Below, one piece after another: positions 16,814 to 19,143 of a stretch of 19,143 bases of DNA (positions are counted from its first letter, which is position 1; each line of letters begins with the position of its first letter). Below the pieces are notes generated by a model. That model did not search any database and was not told the DNA's origin. It saw nothing but the letters and a program-made list of their open reading frames with translations. Origin of the DNA: Clostridiales bacterium UBA7568 (GTDB lineage: Bacteria > Bacillota > Clostridia > Oscillospirales > CAG-272). The stretch covers positions 49,868 to 69,010 of the forward strand of contig DLLG01000004.1 of the NCBI GenBank assembly GCA_002479075.1. Direction: 5' to 3'. Made by a program: the position numbers and the translations under genes.

Positions 16814-17491
16814 ATGGAAAAACTCATAACGGCAGGACTCTTCGGGATGCTGAACAGCTCCTCGGCGTATACGATCGGAGCGATTGTCTGCGTGGTTTTG
16901 TCATATCTTATCGGAAGCGTGAATTTCACGAGAATTTTCGTAAACAGATATGACGCCTTTCCTGATACTATGGGTCTTTATAAAAAAGCGGGAGGGAAGG
17001 TTGCTTTCGGCGCGGCCGTGCTTGATGGATTCAAAGGCTTTCTTTGCGCCCTGATTGGTTTTGTGCTTATGCCGGGCGACGGTTATGCCTGCCTTTGCAC
17101 GCTGTTTTGTCTTATCGGACACGCTTTTCCGATCTGGCTTAAATTCAAGGGCGGGGCGGGAGCTGCGGTATATATCGGCGCGGCGATAGTTATGAATCCG
17201 CTTATGGCGCTTGCCGCATTTGTTATCGGCTTCCTGTTCTATTATATGACAGGCTATCTCGCCGTCGGGTCGATGGTGTTCTCGCTTATGTTTCCGATCG
17301 TTGTCGGCAGGGCAAGACTCTGGGATTTTACGGAGGAGGCGAGCCTGATATTCATCGTCAACAGAGTGTTCCAGAATCTTCTGCCAATGGTCATAACGCT
17401 TGTGATATTTGTTATATATGGCTCATCAATCGGCAGAATTATAAACAGCGACGAGCCGAAACTGCCGTTGCGCAAAGAAAAATCAAAATAA
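16814..17491 (+). CDS. Divergent PlsY-like membrane protein (glycerol-3-phosphate acyltransferase family)
   Basis: A 225-residue hydrophobic protein with several membrane helices and a charged Lys-rich tail. The frame of PlsY is recognisable: YLIGS (31-35), DGFKG (71-75), GHAFP (102-106) and FKGG (111-114). PlsY transfers acyl groups from acyl-phosphate, the PlsX product, to glycerol-3-phosphate. The usual SGNxGxTNxxR motif after the first helix is replaced by a segment reading PDTMGLYKKAGG, and the phosphate-loop GGKG reads GGAG (113-116). It may therefore be a PlsY paralogue with altered or lost activity rather than the main enzyme. AAGGA (16803-16807) supports the ATG at 16814, 2 nt after the der stop; a TTG at 16808 is less likely. 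No terminator follows. Confidence 0.7.
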   Translation: MEKLITAGLFGMLNSSSAYTIGAIVCVVLSYLIGSVNFTRIFVNRYDAFPDTMGLYKKAGGKVAFGAAVLDGFKGFLCALIGFVLMPGDGYACLCTLFCLIGHAFPIWLKFKGGAGAAVYIGAAIVMNPLMALAAFVIGFLFYYMTGYLAVGSMVFSLMFPIVVGRARLWDFTEEASLIFIVNRVFQNLLPMVITLVIFVIYGSSIGRIINSDEPKLPLRKEKSK

Positions 17492-17515
17492 TTGCTGTTA
17501 TTTTGCAAAAAACTC

Positions 17516-17544
17516 TTGATATTTTGTAATATTGGTGATATTAT
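17516..17544 (+). promoter_or_regulatory. Sigma-A promoter for rpsT
   Basis: TTGATA (17516-17521), 17-nt spacer, TATTAT (17539-17544). One mismatch from consensus in each box. The transcript would start near 17551, leaving a leader of about 80 nt. That leader contains a small hairpin, AGAGG (17574-17578) / CCTCT (17582-17586), well upstream of the ribosome binding site. Confidence 0.75.
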
Positions 17545-17632
17545 TATTTGGTAAGTATAGATTTTTGTGCGGAAGAGGTACCCTCTCATACCGAAACCGA
17601 TGAAGATCTTAGTATTTTAAGGAGGTGGACAT

Positions 17633-17896
17633 ATGGCAAACATTAAATCGGCAAAGAAGCGTATTCTTGTTATCGAAAAGAAAACTCTTAAGAACAAGAT
17701 GTATAAATCCGCTCTTAAGACAAATATAAAGAAGTTCTTTGCTGCTGTTGAAAGCGGAGACAAGGCAGTCGCTGCTGAGGCTTATAAGGTCGCAGTTAAA
17801 AATGTTGACCAGGCTGTTGCTCACGGCATTCTCGCAAAGAACAATGCCGCAAGAAAAAAGAGCAGATATACCCGTATGCTCAACGCAATGAACTGA
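17633..17896 (+). CDS. rpsT: 30S ribosomal protein S20
   Basis: An 87-residue small-subunit protein that binds 16S rRNA early in assembly. It opens MANIKSAKKRI and is rich in Lys and Ala helices. It ends with AVAHGILAKNNAARKKSR, close to the family's conserved GIIHKNKAARKKSRL tail. The length is typical. A near-perfect AGGAGGTG (17620-17627) lies 5 nt before the ATG. It has its own promoter and terminator and so is a single-gene unit. Codon choice is biased to a few codons (AAG, GCT, CTT), as expected of a highly expressed gene. Confidence 0.97.
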   Translation: MANIKSAKKRILVIEKKTLKNKMYKSALKTNIKKFFAAVESGDKAVAAEAYKVAVKNVDQAVAHGILAKNNAARKKSRYTRMLNAMN

Positions 17897-17905
17897 ATAC
17901 AAATT

Positions 17906-17935
17906 AAAGCATCTTTCTCACCGGATGCTTTTTTG
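17906..17935 (+). terminator. Intrinsic terminator after rpsT
   Basis: AAAGCATC (17906-17913) pairs with GATGCTTT (17924-17931) over a ten-base loop. A run of six T (17929-17934) overlaps the end of the stem. It lies 10 nt after the rpsT stop codon. Confidence 0.85.
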
Positions 17936-17961
17936 TTTGCTTTTTATTTACTTTTTTCCGC

Positions 17962-17990
17962 TTGACAAAACCGTGCCGCTCGTATATAAT
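17962..17990 (+). promoter_or_regulatory. Perfect consensus promoter of the small-ORF/marR cassette
   Basis: TTGACA (17962-17967), 17-nt spacer, TATAAT (17985-17990). This is an exact consensus match, unusual for a regulator gene unless it is held down by a repressor. Expected start of transcription is near 17997. Confidence 0.88.
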
Positions 17991-18004
17991 GTTAAACGTC
18001 AAAC
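17991..18004. promoter_or_regulatory. Candidate MarR operator
   Basis: GTTAAACGTCAAAC is an imperfect palindrome centred on ACGT, with outer GTT/AAC arms; ten of fourteen bases are symmetric. It follows the -10 box directly and covers the expected transcript start, the classic place for a repressor. Its reverse complement begins GTTTGA, like the half-site known for FabT-type MarR repressors, but the other half is degenerate. Autoregulation by the downstream MarR protein is inference. Confidence 0.5.
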
Positions 18005-18022
18005 AAAAAGGGGGACATATTT

Positions 18023-18193
18023 ATGGAAAATGCCATTGCAAGAACAAATGAAAAAACCGTCTGGTATTCGACGGAGGACAAAATTATGTCGTTCCACTTC
18101 GTTGTCAATTATACAAAGAAGATCTTCCGCTCATATATGGATATGTTCCGCTTTGTGCTGGGGCTTATCGATATAGGCTTCAAGGTTATGTGA
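18023..18193 (+). CDS. Unrecognised 56-residue small protein upstream of marR
   Basis: I do not recognise this protein. It starts MENAIARTNEKTVWYSTEDK and ends VLGLIDIGFKVM. The N-terminal 20 residues are polar; the C-terminal 35 are rich in Phe, Met, Val and Ile mixed with Lys, Arg and Asp, suggesting an amphipathic or membrane-surface helix rather than a clean membrane span. Evidence that it is real: an exact consensus promoter 33 nt upstream, AAGGGGG (18008-18014) 8 nt before the ATG, an intact frame, and a stop codon 9 nt before marR whose ribosome binding site overlaps it. It could be a small effector or target of the MarR regulator, or a translated leader that couples marR translation. 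Confidence 0.7.
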   Translation: MENAIARTNEKTVWYSTEDKIMSFHFVVNYTKKIFRSYMDMFRFVLGLIDIGFKVM

Positions 18194-18202
18194 GGCGGGA
18201 AA

Positions 18203-18649
18203 ATGAGCGAACCGAATGAATGCCGTTTCGGCAGAGAGATAAGAATGATATCGAATCTGATGCGTCGCAAGCTGGGTAATTCTGCCGTTATGACAAGGTC
18301 AAAAAATATAACGGGAACAGGCGGCTGGCTTCTTGGCTATCTTTATGCCAACCGCGACAGAGATATTTACCAGAGAGACGTTGAAAAGGAGTTTTCGATC
18401 CGTCGCGCAACCTCTTCAAAAGTCATAACAAGGCTTGAGGAGAAAGGGTTTGTCCGCAGGGAGAGCGTCGATTGCGACGCGAGACTGAAAAAACTCGTGC
18501 TGACGGAAGAGGGAATAAAAATTCAACGCGATGTTTGCCGCGAGCTTGACGACTTTGACGAAAAGCTTATCTCCGTTCTGACGAAGGATGAGCAGGAAAC
18601 GCTTTTTGAATTGCTTGGGAAGATTAAGAATTCGCTTGAAAAAGAATAA
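18203..18649 (+). CDS. MarR family transcriptional regulator
   Basis: A 148-residue winged-helix dimeric repressor. The DNA-binding region spans about 50-105: DIYQRDVEKEF, the recognition helix near RRATSSKVITRLEEKGFV, and the wing DARLKKLVLTEEG. This type, with the phrase YQRDVEKEFSIRR, is familiar in Clostridia. The ligand and targets are unknown. GAGG (18192-18195), overlapping the stop of the small protein gene, lies 7 nt before the ATG, so translation is probably coupled. A strong terminator follows, so the cassette is a two-gene unit likely controlled through the palindrome at 17991-18004. No transporter or enzyme gene is attached within the window. Confidence 0.93.
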   Translation: MSEPNECRFGREIRMISNLMRRKLGNSAVMTRSKNITGTGGWLLGYLYANRDRDIYQRDVEKEFSIRRATSSKVITRLEEKGFVRRESVDCDARLKKLVLTEEGIKIQRDVCRELDDFDEKLISVLTKDEQETLFELLGKIKNSLEKE

Positions 18650-18653
18650 AACG

Positions 18654-18679
18654 AAAAGCCGCCGGAAGGGCGGCTTTTT
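18654..18679 (+). terminator. Intrinsic terminator after marR
   Basis: AAAAGCCGCC (18654-18663) pairs with GGCGGCTTTT (18669-18678) over a GGAAG loop. A run of five T (18675-18679) overlaps the stem end. It lies 4 nt after the marR stop. Confidence 0.9.
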
Positions 18680-18728
18680 CAGTTGGGAGACAAGAAAAAA
18701 CGAGAAAAAAGGGCGGCGAATAATGCAG

Positions 18729-18747
18729 GGGAGGGGTTCCCCCTCCC
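18729..18747. repeat. G-rich hairpin, also found inside repeat copy A
   Basis: GGGAGGGG (18729-18736) pairs perfectly with CCCCTCCC (18740-18747) over TTC. The same stem with a TCT loop is at 68-86. It has no T-tract. No gene is seen between 18650 and the window end. Confidence 0.6.
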
Positions 18748-18799
18748 AGCAATCGGATGCAATCGAAATAAAAACCGTGCCGGAACAAATTATCAAAGT

Positions 18800-18945
18800 T
18801 CTTGCATTATATATCGATAAATGCGGGGTGACGGGACGGGATTTGCTGGTTTGCGCAAGCAAGCCGAGCAGGCCTCGCCGAGAGGGGCAAAGAGACCCGT
18901 CCCCTACATTGCAATGCCCGTATATGCAGGCAATAAAATGTTTGC
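18800..18945 (-). repeat. Dispersed intergenic repeat, copy B (inverted relative to copy A)
   Basis: Read on the minus strand this copy runs from a GCAAACATTTTATTGCC start (18945) to a TTTATCGATAT end (18821-18800). Both ends match copy A at 26-119, at 27 of 29 and 21 of 22 positions. The middle (18822-18891) is longer than in copy A and contains GC-rich short inverted repeats. No coding capacity. Confidence 0.75.
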
Positions 18946-19143
18946 ACGAAACAATTACCGAAGTTTCTTTTGCCTTTTTGGTAAGCTCTGTCTGCGCAGT
19001 TATCGAAAAATCTGCATATCATCCCCGATAACTGAAGTTTCTTTTGCCTACTTTCTTTTTGAGCGTAACGAAGCAAAAACAGAGATGAAAACTTACCTCT
19101 GTTTTCTTTTTATAAAGTTTGCACAAACAAATAACTGAAGTTT
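18940..19143 (+). repeat. Direct repeats around GAAGTTTCTTTTGCCT, cut by the window end
   Basis: A 27-nt block at 18940-18966 recurs at 19117-19143 with 22 of 27 identical bases (GTTTGCAC...GAAGTTT), a period of 177 nt. Inside the period, GAAGTTTCTTTTGCCT at 18960-18975 recurs at 19034-19049. An inverted repeat GTTATCG (18999-19005) / CGATAAC (19026-19032) lies between. The last copy runs off the window, so the full unit is not seen. Confidence 0.6.
19075..19110. terminator. Terminator-like hairpin within the repeat region, possibly bidirectional
   Basis: AAAACAGAG (19076-19084) pairs with CTCTGTTTT (19097-19105) over a twelve-base loop and is followed by CTTTTT. The A-run before the stem gives a T-run on the minus strand, so it could work in either direction. 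No gene in the window needs it; it may serve a minus-strand gene beyond the right end or be part of the repeat. Confidence 0.5.

Noticed and set aside
17501..17510. TTTTGCAAAA palindrome after plsY as a terminator
   Set aside because: A 5-bp AT-rich palindrome with no loop and no T-tract is not a terminator.
17991..18004. Firm assignment of the palindrome as a FabT site
   Set aside because: Only one half resembles the GTTTGA half-site; the other is degenerate and no fab genes are in the window, so I kept it as a generic MarR operator candidate.
17925..18176. Open frame of 83 codons across the rpsT terminator and the cassette promoter
   Set aside because: It begins in the terminator T-run and is out of frame with the better-supported 56-codon gene at 18023.
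18588..19031. Open frame of 147 codons covering the end of marR, its terminator and the right-hand repeats
   Set aside because: It crosses a strong terminator and repeat copy B, starts inside marR in another frame and resembles no protein.
18940..19143. CRISPR array
   Set aside because: Only two or three imperfect repeats with unequal spacing (74 and 103 nt for the inner repeat) and no cas genes.

Overview
The window reads as a compact stretch of a Clostridia (Firmicutes) chromosome, probably from an uncultured gut-type Oscillospiraceae/Ruminococcaceae-like bacterium. Support comes from strong AGGAGG-type ribosome binding sites, consensus sigma-A promoters, some GTG and TTG starts, gene orders known from Clostridia (rnc-smc-ftsY, yhbY-yqeK-LCP-rsfS-leuS, yceD-rpmF, DUF512-der-plsY), and clostridial sequence style in LeuRS and SMC. 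The taxonomic call is inference; there is no rRNA or other marker beyond the protein genes. Every confident gene is on the + strand.

Layout. 1-379 is non-coding and repeat-rich, ending in a promoter. 380-13222 is one very tight run of eleven genes, with overlaps or gaps below about 30 nt: plsX, rnc, an Elp3-like radical SAM gene, smc, ftsY, an XTP/dITP pyrophosphatase gene, yhbY, yqeK, an LCP-family gene, rsfS and leuS. They serve phospholipid synthesis, RNA processing, chromosome condensation, membrane targeting, nucleotide clean-up, ribosome assembly and silencing, cell-wall polymer attachment and tRNA charging, and are probably read from the promoter at 318-346. A perfect consensus promoter (13286-13314) then drives yceD-rpmF, ending at a strong hairpin. 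Directly after that hairpin come the DUF512 radical SAM gene, der and a divergent plsY-like gene. rpsT follows with its own promoter and terminator. Next is a self-contained cassette, bounded by two terminators: a perfect promoter with a candidate operator, an unrecognised 56-residue small protein, and a MarR-family regulator. 18680-19143 is again non-coding and repeat-rich.

Most of the window is ordinary housekeeping DNA. I did not find a defence system, phage, integron or CRISPR. The least explained items are: the small-ORF/marR cassette; the PlsY-like protein, which has lost the family's SGN-type motif and the Lys of its GGKG loop; the Elp3-like radical SAM enzyme that lacks an acetyltransferase domain; and a dispersed repeat present in opposite orientation at the two ends, so that the housekeeping block sits between inverted copies. 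Compared with the classical Bacillus layout, fabD/fabG/acpP are missing between plsX and rnc, and nadD is missing between yhbY and yqeK.
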